From NCBI GenBank assembly GCA_963702995.1, contig OY969783.1:992001-1056000 (forward strand): DNA of 64,000 nt, given 5' to 3'. Positions 18,922 through 28,369 of the stretch are shown here, piece after piece; the stretch's first letter is position 1, and every line of letters starts with the position of its first letter. The notes under the pieces are model-generated. The model did no database searches and was not told where the DNA came from. It saw only the letters and a program-made list of their open reading frames with translations. Origin of the DNA: MFD04580-c1 sp963702995 (lineage in GTDB: Bacteria; Planctomycetota; Phycisphaerae; Tepidisphaerales; Tepidisphaeraceae). The translations under genes and the position numbers were made by a program.

Positions 18922-21900
18922 TCACCCTTTCGTCACGGTTTCGTCCAAATTGAGGATAACGCTCGACACCATCGTCCACGCCGCCAGTTCCGGCTGGCTC
19001 AGTTGATTGTCGCGAGGCGACTCGCCCACGGCCAGCAGTTTGGCGGCCGCCTCCGGGTCGCGCGTGAACCGGTCGAGCTGGCGATCAAAGACCTTTCGCA
19101 GCACGGCGGCCTCCCGCTCGCTCGGGGGGCGAGCGGTGGCCAGGCGGAAGGCGTAGGCGATGCGATCCTCGGGCGAGCGGCCGCCCTCTTTCATCAGCCG
19201 CTCGGCGACCTTGCGCGACGCCTCGACGTAGGTCGGGTCGTTCATCAGGATCAACGCCTGGAGCGGCGTGTTCGTGACGGCACGGCGAACGGTGCACGTC
19301 TCACGATCAGGCGCGTCGAATGTCGCCAGCGTGGGGGGCGGGCACGTCCGCTTCCAGAAGGTGTACATCGTCCGGCGGTACAGGTCGGCGCCGTGGCTCT
19401 GGGCGTAGACCTGCGCCGTCCACTTCGCTCCGTCGTTGCGGCTCATCAGTTCTTCCCACAAGCCTTGCGGCTGGTAGGGGGAAACACTCGCCCCGCCGAT
19501 CCGGTCGTCCAGCAGGCCGCTGACGGCCAGCGCCTGATCGCGGATGAACTCGGCCTGAAGGCGAACGCGCGGCCCGCGGGCCAGAAGCCTGTTCTCCGGG
19601 TCCCGGCCAACCCGCTCAGGCGTGACGTGCGATGACTGCCGGTACGCCGCGGAGGTGACGATCAGCCGAATCATCGCGTGCACGTCCCACGGGGCGGCCG
19701 CCGGCGCACCACCTCCCCCGGCTGAGCCATCCCCTCCGGCCGAGCCGTCCCGGAACTGCGCCGCAAGCCAGTCGAGCAGCTCCGGGTTCACCGGCAGTTC
19801 ACCCTGGGACCCAAAATCCTCGCTCGTCTTGACGATGCCCGCCCCGAAGAACATCTGCCAGTAGCGGTTGACGATCACCCGGGACGTCAGCGGGTGCGAA
19901 GGATCGACCAGCCACCGCGCCAAGCCCAGGCGGTTGTTGGGAGCGCCCCGCGGAAGCGGCGGCAGGAACGCCGGCGTTCCGCAAGTCACCTTGTCGCCCG
20001 GCTTGTCATACTGCCCGCGAACGAGCACGAAGGACTCGCGCGGCGTGGCCATTTCGTCCATGACCATCGTGCTCGGCAGGCTCTCCTCGAAAGCCACTTT
20101 CTCCGCCTTGAGGCTCGCGACCCACCGCGCCATGGTTCGGGCCTCCGGCGAGACGTTCGCGCGGTAGTACGCCCGCACCTGCGCCGACTGGGCCGCCGTC
20201 CGCTGCTCGATGGGCGTCTTCAAGATCGCAACGATCGCCGCCGGGACTTTGGCCCCGGCGACGGGGGAACGCGCGTCCGTCACGGACAGGCGAAACCGCC
20301 CGAACTGGTGATTCGCGAACGGCGACTTGAACTCCAGACGAATGACAATCTGCGCACCGTTGGTTGACTCTTCCGGGAGGCGCGGCTGGAAAGGCTCTTC
20401 CAGCTCAAAGCTTGCCTCGTGGGCCTTGCCGACCTCCGGGTAGAGCGCCCACCCCGAACCGCCGGAGCCGTCGATGGCCCCGGAAACCGGGAATGACGCC
20501 TGGCTGTAGTCGGCGGCGGCGGCATGAACCTTCAACGGCTTGACGCGCCCGCCCTTCTTGAGTGCGGGAGTTTCAAGCACGATCCGCGTCAGTACCGCGT
20601 TCCCGTTTGCCGATCGGCCCGGGCCGTGCGCGGCGAGTGAATCGTCCGGCAGCGCTTCCAGACGCACGCCCGTGATGGTTGGTAGGCCGACTTTCGCGGC
20701 GATTGTGTAGGTGTCGGTATCCGGGTTGGCGCCCGAGACCACGATCGAGCCGTCTTTGTCGGTTCGCAAGGTCGCCCCACCGCTGCTCCGCAACTGCGCC
20801 GGCACGACGGCGGCCCATTCGATCGTCGCGTCGGTCGGCTTCGACCGTTCCCACGTTGCCTCGGCGGCATCCACGTCGGGCATCGGGCCGGCGAGCTTTG
20901 CTTCGGCGTCGCGAATCGCTTCGGCTTGCCTGGCGAGCTCCGCCTTCTGCGAGACGGTCGGGACGCGAAGGATTGGTACGGCGTTGCCCTTCGCCCCATC
21001 GAGCCCGTTTTCGGGCACATTGTTGAAGTAGGAAAAGAGCTGGTAGTACTCCTTCTGCGTGATCGGGTCGAACTTGTGATCGTGGCATTCGCTGCAGCCG
21101 ACGGTGAGCCCCAGCCAGACCATGCCGGTGGTGTTCACCCGGTCTTTCACGTAGGCGACGTGGTACTCCTCCGCGACCGCCCCCCCTTCGAAGTTCACCA
21201 TGTTGTTGCGGTTGAACCCGCTGGCGACCTTCTGCTCCACCGTCGCGTCGGGGAGCAGATCCCCGGCGAGCTGTTCCACCGTGAACTGGTCGAAGGGCTT
21301 GTTTTGATTGAACGCGTCGATCACCCACTCGCGCCACTTGGTCATGTCGCGGCCGGAGTCGATGTGATAGCCGTGGGTATCGGCATACCGCGCCGCGTCC
21401 AGCCATTCCAGCGCCAGTCGCTCGCCAAAGTGCGGGCTGGCCATCAGACGATCGACGACTTTCTCATAGGCGTCCGGACTGGCGTCGGCCAGGAAGGCGT
21501 CAACTTCCTCCGGTGTGGGCGGTAGGCCGATCAGATCGAGCTTGAGTCGCCGGATCAGCGTCGGCTTGTCGGCCGCCGGCGAGGGGCGCAGGCCCTCCTG
21601 CTCGAGGCGGGCGAAGATGAAGCGGTCGATCGGGTTTCGAACGGCGGCCGCCAGCCCCGGGTCATGGATCACCGGCAGCGCCGGCCGCACCGGGGCGGTA
21701 AAGGCCCAGTGCCCTTCCCAGTGAGCCCCCTGCTCAATCCAGCGCCTGAGCAGCGACTTTTGATCGTCAGTGAGCTTCTTGCCGCTCTTGAGGGGCGGCA
21801 TGACGTCGTCCGCGTCGTCCGTCATGACGCGCCGGAAAACGTCACTCTTCGAGATATCGCCCGCGACGACGGGGATCACGTCGTCGTGCTTCTGGAAGAG

Positions 21901-22500
21901 GCCTTCCTTCGTATCCAGCCGCAGGTCGGCCTTGCGCTTGTTCTTATCGAAGCCGTGACAGGAGAAGCAGTTTTCCGACAGGATCGGACGGATGTCCCGG
22001 TTGAAGCGAATGGGCCTGGAGGACTCGGACGACGCCCCGCTCAATCCGGCCGCGTGAACGATGTTCGGGACGATCAATGCGACGACAAACGCGGCCCATG
22101 AGTAGCGATCGAGGCCGTCGGGAAGAAAGCCACCTGCGAGCCGCGACCGTGAGGGAGCGGATGGCGCCCCACGACGCGCCGTCCTATGCTGCCGACGCAC
22201 TCCCACCGGCCCCCCACCGCTCCCCGAAGGGACCGTCGAAAAAGGTGCCCTGTAAAAGAACGGCTGCCATCGAGCCGCGTTCGTAAGGAAGCGGGCAGTC
22301 GCCGTACTCGGCGACGGATCCGTGCGATGAGCGATTGACGCCGGCGTACGGCGGGCCCCGCTTCCTGACGGGCGCGGCTCGCAAGGCGCCTTGAATCCAA
22401 ACCGCCAAGCTCCTGCACCGGAGAAGTCATGTGAGAGAATCCGGAGGCTTCGCAAAAGCATGCACTCTCCATCGGGGCCATTGTCTGGAAGCCAGGGCAA
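18922..22500 (-). CDS. PSCyt1-DUF1549-DUF1553 cytochrome protein
   Basis: Secreted planctomycete protein, 1192 residues as an open frame. A hydrophobic leader (YSWAAFVVALIVPNIVHAAG) sits near residue 133. The first ~130 residues have no family likeness, overlap a dispersed repeat and are probably untranslated or reached by a non-ATG start I cannot fix. The mature part has FNRDIRPILSENCFSCHGFD (heme CxxCH, PSCyt1), LIGLPPTPEEVDAFLADASP (DUF1549), VGCSECHDHKFDPI (second CxxCH), an Ig/carbohydrate-like middle and the DUF1553 core (RLGLARWLVDPSHPLTSRVI, NRYWQMFFGAGIVKTSEDFG, NTPLQALILMNDPTYVEASR). It pairs with the DUF1501 gene. Such pairs are thought to act on polysaccharide or sulfated substrates, but the reaction is unknown. 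Confidence 0.92.
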   Translation of the reverse strand: MPWLPDNGPDGECMLLRSLRILSHDFSGAGAWRFGFKAPCEPRPSGSGARRTPASIAHRTDPSPSTATARFLTNAARWQPFFYRAPFSTVPSGSGGGPVGVRRQHRTARRGAPSAPSRSRLAGGFLPDGLDRYSWAAFVVALIVPNIVHAAGLSGASSESSRPIRFNRDIRPILSENCFSCHGFDKNKRKADLRLDTKEGLFQKHDDVIPVVAGDISKSDVFRRVMTDDADDVMPPLKSGKKLTDDQKSLLRRWIEQGAHWEGHWAFTAPVRPALPVIHDPGLAAAVRNPIDRFIFARLEQEGLRPSPAADKPTLIRRLKLDLIGLPPTPEEVDAFLADASPDAYEKVVDRLMASPHFGERLALEWLDAARYADTHGYHIDSGRDMTKWREWVIDAFNQNKPFDQFTVEQLAGDLLPDATVEQKVASGFNRNNMVNFEGGAVAEEYHVAYVKDRVNTTGMVWLGLTVGCSECHDHKFDPITQKEYYQLFSYFNNVPENGLDGAKGNAVPILRVPTVSQKAELARQAEAIRDAEAKLAGPMPDVDAAEATWERSKPTDATIEWAAVVPAQLRSSGGATLRTDKDGSIVVSGANPDTDTYTIAAKVGLPTITGVRLEALPDDSLAAHGPGRSANGNAVLTRIVLETPALKKGGRVKPLKVHAAAADYSQASFPVSGAIDGSGGSGWALYPEVGKAHEASFELEEPFQPRLPEESTNGAQIVIRLEFKSPFANHQFGRFRLSVTDARSPVAGAKVPAAIVAILKTPIEQRTAAQSAQVRAYYRANVSPEARTMARWVASLKAEKVAFEESLPSTMVMDEMATPRESFVLVRGQYDKPGDKVTCGTPAFLPPLPRGAPNNRLGLARWLVDPSHPLTSRVIVNRYWQMFFGAGIVKTSEDFGSQGELPVNPELLDWLAAQFRDGSAGGDGSAGGGGAPAAAPWDVHAMIRLIVTSAAYRQSSHVTPERVGRDPENRLLARGPRVRLQAEFIRDQALAVSGLLDDRIGGASVSPYQPQGLWEELMSRNDGAKWTAQVYAQSHGADLYRRTMYTFWKRTCPPPTLATFDAPDRETCTVRRAVTNTPLQALILMNDPTYVEASRKVAERLMKEGGRSPEDRIAYAFRLATARPPSEREAAVLRKVFDRQLDRFTRDPEAAAKLLAVGESPRDNQLSQPELAAWTMVSSVILNLDETVTKG
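22137..22160. repeat. Dispersed short repeat (AGCCGCGACCGTGAGG family), copy 1
   Basis: The 16-base core AGCCGCGACCGTGAGG with flanking CG and RAGCG recurs at 28276-28299. A weaker form, GAGCCGCGCCCGTGA, touches the start of the inverted-repeat element at 25077. The copy here falls in the doubtful N-terminal extension of the cytochrome gene, which supports that part being untranslated. Confidence 0.5.
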
Positions 22501-22687
22501 CGGATCACCGGCTTAGGGATAGGAACCGATCCAACTTCAGGCGAACCCCAGGCGTCCGGCGCCACTACGGGCGAGTGAACAAGACGCGACCACACTTCTT
22601 TTACGCCGGCCGCAACCTTGGGTTGCGACCAATCATCGTATCATCTCATCGCTGTCGCCGGACGTGCCGGACAGAGGGATTTTGGCT

Positions 22688-23132
22688 ATGCCTTCACCAT
22701 TTCCCGGGATGGGCCCCTCTCTGGAAGCATCGGAAAGGATGACAATCCACTCCGCGCTGGCGGTTGAACTCGCCCGTCAGTTGATGGCCGTCCTTCCCGC
22801 CCGCTACACCGCACCGCACGCCTGAACGAGTGGTTTGTGGTCTGCGTTCCAGAGCCCGCTGTCGCAGTCGCGCTGACGGCCGATCCGGGCACGCCCCTGT
22901 ACGTCGATGCCTACGTCGCGGCGACCGCGGACCGCTCTCATCCCGCGCTGAACGCTCGCCTTCACCGGCGGGCGTCCTCGCCGCGAATGGCCTGACAGAA
23001 TCGCCCTCACAGTTGGCGACGACCATGCCCGAGCCGATTTGCCATGTGGAGGTTGAGATTCACGACGTGGCCAGTCGCACCGCCTTCAGGCTGGGCACCG
23101 AAGAGGGGCATCTGGGCCCATCGTCTGCTTGA
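22688..23132 (+). pseudogene. DUF4058 gene remnant
   Basis: Begins with the DUF4058 signature MPSPFPGMGPSLEA (family: MPSPFPGMDPYLE), then HSALAVELARQLMAVLPARY, which fits the second family block. A stop follows at the next codons. Further on, in other frames, RLNEWFVVCVPEPAVAVALT and MPEPICHVEVEIHDVASRTA resemble later family segments (the last like 'pepf.h.fVEIrD...g.rLvT'). It is about half the usual length with several frame breaks and no intact C-terminus, so I call it a decayed copy. The rest of the 22501-23205 gap shows no other gene. Confidence 0.6.
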
Positions 23133-23205
23133 GGAGTGGAGGTCATTTCGGACGTGAATCTCCGATTTCGGCCCCTCGTCCCTTGACGCGCAGTCCTGTG
23201 GCCGA

Positions 23206-24345
23206 TCAAAGATTTTTCTTCACAAACTCCCAGGCCGACACGTCGTCGAATTCGTGACGTCCGTCGAAGACCAGGTGGCGGAAGCGATCCGGGACGCCGA
23301 GCTTCTTGTAGTACTGCTCCGAAATCGGGGCGAGCTTGACGCCAGGCTCGCGGTGATCTTCGTCGTCATGGCTGCCCGCCTGGATCAGGAGCGCCCGCGG
23401 ACAGATCAGGGCGACAAGGTCCGAGTCGCGGAAGAGGGTGAAACGATCCTTGAATCGGAAGTCGGTCGGGACTGACAACTCGTTGCGCTCGTAACGCCCC
23501 TCCTGCACGCCGTAGTAGCAACTGGAAACCGAAACCTTGATCCGCGGGTCCACGGCCGGCGTGACCAGCGCGTAGTAGCCACCGTACGAGAGGCCGACCA
23601 TCCCCACGCGGGCCGGGTCCACCTCAGGCCGGGCAAGCAGGACATCGAGCGAGCGGGTGATCTTTGCGATTTCGACGGCCGTGAGGCTGGTGCCGACGAG
23701 CCGCAGTCGCTCGTCGGTCGTTTGGCGGACGTCCTTCGGGAAACCCTCGGCCGCAAAAAGGTGCTGGGGAGCGAACACGAGGTAGCCCCGCTTAACGCCC
23801 CCGCGAACCATGTCGTGGTAGTTCGCCCCGCCGTGAAACAAGGCCCGCTCCGGCGATCCGCCGCCGCCGTGCATGGAGACGATCAGCGGGGCCTTCCCGT
23901 TCAGGCCCTTGGGCACGATGTAAATCCCTTCGGCATGGACGCCGCGGAGGATCGGAATCGAGGCGCGGAAGTAGGTGGCGATGTCATCCTCGCCCAGCTT
24001 GTCGAACGTGGGCGACTCCGGCTTTGCATCCTTCGCGCGATCATCCGGCGGCGGATAGCCGATGCTGTCGCAGAAAGCCTTCCGCAGCGGCTCGGCCGAC
24101 GCCTCGAATGCTTTCATCGACGAATAGTCCGGGCGGAAGACGCCGCCGAGCCGGTCAGCGCTCTTCAGCGCGGCGATATACCCGTCCAGCTCCTTAGCCT
24201 GCTGGGCGCGGAGCGGGTCGGAATCACTGATCGCCTGTTCAAAATAGGCCGGCCCCGCCGGCTTCTCTTCGGCACGGGACGTCAGCACCAGGAAAACCAC
24301 GCATGCCGCCGCGCCGACGAAGGGTCCGCAAAGGGTCGGTTTCAT
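23206..24345 (-). CDS. Secreted alpha/beta hydrolase
   Basis: Exported hydrolase of the dienelactone-hydrolase/acetyl-xylan-esterase-like superfamily. ATG 24345 gives a signal peptide, MKPTLCGPFVGAAACVVFLV with cleavage around SRAEE. Catalytic elements: oxyanion segment PLIVSMHGGGGSPERALF, nucleophile elbow GLSYGG, acid region LIQAGSHDDEDH and the final His in FDGRHEFDD. About 379 residues. Substrate unknown; a carbohydrate ester is an inference from exported status and the neighbouring sugar genes. It is followed by the DUF4058 remnant and preceded by the SRPBCC gene on the same strand (134-base gap). Confidence 0.85.
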   Translation of the reverse strand: MKPTLCGPFVGAAACVVFLVLTSRAEEKPAGPAYFEQAISDSDPLRAQQAKELDGYIAALKSADRLGGVFRPDYSSMKAFEASAEPLRKAFCDSIGYPPPDDRAKDAKPESPTFDKLGEDDIATYFRASIPILRGVHAEGIYIVPKGLNGKAPLIVSMHGGGGSPERALFHGGANYHDMVRGGVKRGYLVFAPQHLFAAEGFPKDVRQTTDERLRLVGTSLTAVEIAKITRSLDVLLARPEVDPARVGMVGLSYGGYYALVTPAVDPRIKVSVSSCYYGVQEGRYERNELSVPTDFRFKDRFTLFRDSDLVALICPRALLIQAGSHDDEDHREPGVKLAPISEQYYKKLGVPDRFRHLVFDGRHEFDDVSAWEFVKKNL

Positions 24346-24479
24346 ACGCGAACTGCCCCGATAAAAAGCGCGCCGTGCGGTTCGAAGTGACGGAATGGGC
24401 GTGAGTGGCACGCTCGTCTCGCCTGTTGGTTTTGCCATGTCCTCAGTCCCGTTCCGCGCCGGCCCTGTCGCCCGCATTG

Positions 24480-24902
24480 TTACGCGCCGCGCTCGCAGCG
24501 GCTCTTCAGGGCCGCGGCAAAGTCGTTGAAGGATGGCTGCAGGTCAGGGATCGATTTGGTGATCATCGGCGCCATCAACCCGGAAAAGACCTCGCTCATC
24601 GTGAAGTGGACGCCTTCGGCGACCGGAGAGACCGTATACGTCCGTACCCCCTTGAACAGCCCCAGCGGCATGCCGCCAGACCAGACCATCGACCGAGGCG
24701 GCGAGAACGCGCTGACGCGCACAGGGAACGCTCGCCCGGGCGAGACTTTGGTATAGACTTTCAATGTGTTACCGGCCGCGATCACCCCGTCGATCTTTTC
24801 GATCGTCGGGTTCCAGTTGACCCAGTCCCCGCCGTTGGTCAGCACGTCCCAGACGGCTTGAGGCGTGGCATTGATAACCGCTGACGTTTCGAACGACTTC
24901 AT
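24480..24902 (-). CDS. SRPBCC (START-like) family protein
   Basis: A 140-residue cytoplasmic protein with the polyketide-cyclase/START-like fold: MKSFETSAVINATPQAVWDV at the start and VLTNGGDWVNWNPTIEKIDG, the usual W..W.P pattern. A beta core (GNTLKVYTKVSPGRAFPVRV) follows, then FTMSEVFSGLMAPMITKSIP and a long C-terminal helix that closes the cavity. Such proteins bind hydrophobic ligands; the ligand here is unknown. It may be co-transcribed with the hydrolase downstream. Confidence 0.88.
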   Translation of the reverse strand: MKSFETSAVINATPQAVWDVLTNGGDWVNWNPTIEKIDGVIAAGNTLKVYTKVSPGRAFPVRVSAFSPPRSMVWSGGMPLGLFKGVRTYTVSPVAEGVHFTMSEVFSGLMAPMITKSIPDLQPSFNDFAAALKSRCERGA

Positions 24903-25076
24903 GGCGCACTCCGGAGTCCTAGAGGCTCTTCGAATCGCAACGGCTCGCAGGGCTGCAATTGTAAGTAGCCTGCCGAGCGTTACAAAAATCGGTCGTCTTC
25001 GCGACTTTCCGCGATGTTTCTGCGCCCACGCACCTGTCCGGAGGCCGCGCGGGTCACCGGCGAGCCGCGCCCGTGA

Positions 25077-25172
25077 CAGACTGTCGGAAAACCCAAAAAA
25101 AACCGAAAAATGCTTCGTTTCGCTGAAAAACGGCGGTCGTTAGGTCGCTGTTACCAGTTTTTCGACAGTCTG
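25077..25172 (+). mobile_element. MITE-like element, copy 1 (96 bp)
   Basis: Bounded by CAGACTGTCGGAAAA on the left and TTTTTCGACAGTCTG on the right, a terminal inverted repeat with one mismatch. Inside are GCTTCGTTT and CGGCGGTCGTTAGGTCGCTG. The reverse complement of the same element is at 28370-28467. No coding capacity. The copy lies in the 488-base gap before galM, whose remainder shows nothing else. Confidence 0.7.
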
Positions 25173-25390
25173 GCGAGGAAGCGGTCTCCGGCCGCTCCGC
25201 CTTAGGACGGGCGCCGACGGACGCCCCGCGACCACGCCGCCCGAACGCTCCGTCACCGTCGCGGCTCGCCAGCGTCGCACCCTCGCTCGCATGCCGCTCC
25301 CCTGCCGGCGTGACCCGCCGCGGGGGCTCGGTTACGATACGTCCAGCGCGTCAACACCTGTCCAGTAAGGGGGGACGGAAGGAGCGAATC

Positions 25391-26620
25391 GTGAGAACAA
25401 CAGCGTTGAGAGGGATGCGATCGGTCGCGTCGGGGGTCATGGCGGCCGCTCTGGCATTGGCGGGCACGGCCTGCTCGTCGCTAGAGCCGGGGCACGATCA
25501 CGCGGGGCATGAGCATGCCTCCGCCACCAAGGCCATGGACTGCTGCCCGATCGGCACAGAGAAGGATGAAACGAGCATGGCGATGGGCATCACGAAGTCG
25601 GAATTCGGCAAGACGAAAGACGGAGAGACCGTCGATCTTTATACGCTCAAGGCGCACGGGATGACCGTGAAGGTCATGACCTACGGCGCGATCGTCACCG
25701 AGGTCCTCGCCCCCGACAAATCGGGCAAGGCGGCCGACCTGGTGCTCGGGTTCAACAACCTCCAGCAATACCTCGACGGCCACCCCTTCTTCGGCGCGAT
25801 CGCCGGGCGCTATGCCAACCGAATCGCGAAAGGGAAGTTCACCCTCGACGGCAAGGAATACGCCCTCGCCACGAACAACGGGCCGAACCATCTCCATGGC
25901 GGCGTGCGCGGCTTCGACAAGCACGTCTGGAAGGCCGAAGAGGTCAAGAGCCCGGACGGCGTCGCCGTGAAACTGACCTACGTCAGCCCCGATGGCGACG
26001 AAGGGTACCCCGGCACCCTGACGACGCATGTCACCTACACGCTGACCCACGACCACGCGCTCAAGATCGAATACGCCGCCACGACCGACAAGGCGACCCC
26101 GGTCAACCTGACGAACCACAGCTACTTCAACCTGGCCGGGGAAAACTCCGGCTCGGTGCTGGATGAGGTCTTGACGATCAACGCCGACAAGTACCTGCCG
26201 GTGGACGATACCTCGATCCCCACAGGCGAATTGAAGCCGGTCGCCGGGACTCCGATGGACTTCACCAAACCGACCCGCGTCGGCGAACGGATCGAGCAGG
26301 TCCCCGGCGGCTACGACCACTGCTATATCCTGAACCATGAGCCGGGCAAGCTGGGGATGGCCGTTCGGATGGAGGACCCCGCCAGCGGCCGCGTGATGGA
26401 GATGTCAACAACGGAGCCGGGCGTGCAGCTCTACACCGGCAACTACCTCGACGGCAAACTGACGGGCATCGGCGGCAAGCCATACCCCAAGCGCGGCGCC
26501 CTCTGCCTCGAGGCGCAGAAGTTCCCCGACTCCCCGAATCGACCGGAGTTTCCGTCAAGCATCCTGAAGCCGGGCGAAACGTACACGCAAACGACGGTGT
26601 ATAAGTTTTCGACGAAGTGA
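25391..26620 (+). CDS. galM: Lipoprotein aldose 1-epimerase
   Basis: Interconverts alpha and beta anomers of aldoses. GTG 25391, with AAGGAG 6 bases upstream, gives a lipoprotein signal ending LAGTAC (Cys28). A short His-rich stretch, GHDHAGHEHA, and a Cys-Cys pair (MDCCP) follow before the catalytic domain. Family residues are in place: NGPNHLHGGVRGFDKHVW (His), NLTNHSYFNLAGE (His) and the catalytic Glu in CLEAQKFPDSPNRPEFPSS. 409 residues. It should work in the periplasm, anchored to a membrane. The metal-binding-like leader is unusual for this enzyme. It is followed after 152 bases by the MFS gene, and the two may form a sugar mutarotation/uptake pair. Confidence 0.92.
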   Translation: MRTTALRGMRSVASGVMAAALALAGTACSSLEPGHDHAGHEHASATKAMDCCPIGTEKDETSMAMGITKSEFGKTKDGETVDLYTLKAHGMTVKVMTYGAIVTEVLAPDKSGKAADLVLGFNNLQQYLDGHPFFGAIAGRYANRIAKGKFTLDGKEYALATNNGPNHLHGGVRGFDKHVWKAEEVKSPDGVAVKLTYVSPDGDEGYPGTLTTHVTYTLTHDHALKIEYAATTDKATPVNLTNHSYFNLAGENSGSVLDEVLTINADKYLPVDDTSIPTGELKPVAGTPMDFTKPTRVGERIEQVPGGYDHCYILNHEPGKLGMAVRMEDPASGRVMEMSTTEPGVQLYTGNYLDGKLTGIGGKPYPKRGALCLEAQKFPDSPNRPEFPSSILKPGETYTQTTVYKFSTK

Positions 26621-26772
26621 ACCCTGGGCGGTGACGGCCCGCGCGTCGTTCCTTGATCGGCGCAACGCGCGGGCCGGGTCGGGGGTGGGCTCGTTCCGAC
26701 GGCCGCACCCGGCCGCGCGCCATGGCCCGGCGGCCGCCGGGTGCAGATTAGACCCGGCATCCGTCACGGCGC

Positions 26773-28254
26773 ATGTCAGAGCCACGTGAAGCCGGGGAGA
26801 ACGGCGGCGCGGGTCGCCACATGGGCGCGCCGCTGCCGCCCCGAGGGATGCCCATGCCCCATGATTCCGCAGGCCCGCCGTCGATGATGGTGGACGCCGC
26901 CCTTCCGGCCACTGGCGACCTTCCGGCCCTCCCGCTCGACTATCACGCCGCGGAAGCGATCGGGCCGCGCGTCACCGCGAAGGTGCTGCGGCGCCTCATC
27001 CCGTTCATGGTGCTGCTGTACATCCTCAACTATCTTGACCGGGCCAACGTCTCTGTCGCCAAGCTCATGATGAACGGCGACCTGCACCTGGGGGAGGAGG
27101 TGTACGGGTTCGGCGCCGGCGTCTTCTTCGTCGGCTATTTCCTGTTTGAAGTGCCCAGCAACCTTCTGATGGAACGGTTCGGCGCCCGGCGCTGGATGGC
27201 TCGGATCATGATGACCTGGGGCCTTACCTCCTCGGCGATGATGTTCGTCACGGGGAAGTGGAGCTTCTTTTCGCTGCGGCTGTTCCTGGGGATCGCCGAG
27301 GCCGGTTTCTTCCCCGGCATGATCCTCTACATGACCTACTGGATCCCGGCCCGGGAACGCTCGCGGGCGGCCGCCCTCTTCCTGACCTCCACCGCGCTGT
27401 CGGTCGTCATCGGCTCCCCGCTGGCGGGGCTGCTGATGAAGATCCATGCCTGGGGGTTGCACGGCTGGCAATGGCTTTTCCTTCTCGAAGGGATCCCGTC
27501 GGTCATCCTGGGCGTGGTGATCCTGCGCGTGCTGGACGACCGCCCCGAACAGGCGAAGTGGCTTACCGAGCCCGAGCGCGACTGGCTGGCCGCGCGCCTC
27601 CTCGCCGAGCGGGGCGGCCGCCCTTTTGAGGGGCACCGAATCAGCCACGCCTTTGCCGACGGGCGCGTCTGGCTGCTCGCCGCGCTTTATGGCATGTTGA
27701 TGTTCGGCTTCAACGGGATGATCTATTGGACCGCATCCATCGTCAAAGACCAGGTTGACGCGGACGCCCTGACGATCGGCTCACTGGCGGCCATTCCGTT
27801 CGTCGCCGCTTCCATTGGGATGGTTGTTATCGCCCGCTACGCCGACCGGAGCGGCCGCCGGAGGGAGACGGTCCTCGTCTGTGCGCTGATCGGCGCGGTG
27901 GGCCTTGCCGTGGCGGCCGCCTGCCACACGCCCGGCCTGTCGATCGGAGCGCTTTCGTTCGCCGCGGTCGGAATCTGGGGGGCGCTGGGGCCGTTCTGGG
28001 CGTTGCCCAGCCGCTTTCTGCATGGCTCGGCCGCCGCAGCGGGGATCGCCTTGATCAATTCAATCGGGAACCTCTTCGGGGGGTTCGTCGGCCTGTGGGT
28101 CATGGGCAAGATCAAGGACACCTTTCACAGCTACGCCTTGGGCCTGCTGCTCGACGCGCTAATTCTTGTTGCCGCCGCCGGAATGGTCTGCGTGCTGTCG
28201 ATGATCGCGAAGCGCGACCAAGCCGCCGAACGGCCAGCCCATGAGGCAAGCTAA
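26773..28254 (+). CDS. MFS transporter, ACS (anion:cation symporter) type
   Basis: Inner-membrane transporter of 12 predicted helices. After a ~70-residue hydrophilic N-terminus come LIPFMVLLYILNYLDRANVS (TM1, with the family's NYLDRANV), VFFVGYFLFEVPSNLLMERF (the ACS hallmark), FGARRWMARIMMTWG and LRLFLGIAEAGFFPGMILYM with TYWIPARERSRAAALF. The second half begins at AFADGRVWLLAALYGMLMFG and repeats ADRSGRRRET. ACS members carry organic anions such as hexuronates, galactonate or tartrate. The link with galM suggests a sugar acid, but the substrate cannot be read from sequence. ATG 26773 is the longest choice; ATGs at 26821 and 26848 are possible. Confidence 0.9.
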   Translation: MSEPREAGENGGAGRHMGAPLPPRGMPMPHDSAGPPSMMVDAALPATGDLPALPLDYHAAEAIGPRVTAKVLRRLIPFMVLLYILNYLDRANVSVAKLMMNGDLHLGEEVYGFGAGVFFVGYFLFEVPSNLLMERFGARRWMARIMMTWGLTSSAMMFVTGKWSFFSLRLFLGIAEAGFFPGMILYMTYWIPARERSRAAALFLTSTALSVVIGSPLAGLLMKIHAWGLHGWQWLFLLEGIPSVILGVVILRVLDDRPEQAKWLTEPERDWLAARLLAERGGRPFEGHRISHAFADGRVWLLAALYGMLMFGFNGMIYWTASIVKDQVDADALTIGSLAAIPFVAASIGMVVIARYADRSGRRRETVLVCALIGAVGLAVAAACHTPGLSIGALSFAAVGIWGALGPFWALPSRFLHGSAAAAGIALINSIGNLFGGFVGLWVMGKIKDTFHSYALGLLLDALILVAAAGMVCVLSMIAKRDQAAERPAHEAS

Positions 28255-28275
28255 AATCGCGATAGAAGTCGCAAG

Positions 28276-28299
28276 CGAGCCGCGACCGTGAGGAAGCGC
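28276..28299. repeat. Dispersed short repeat (AGCCGCGACCGTGAGG family), copy 2
   Basis: Same core as at 22137-22160. It lies 71 bases before the second MITE-like element, just after the MFS stop codon. Confidence 0.5.
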
Positions 28300-28369
28300 T
28301 TAGCGTCCGTCGGAAGCGACGCCCGCGATCCCGAGCGACGCGACCGCTGAAGCCCAACCGCTCCCTGAC

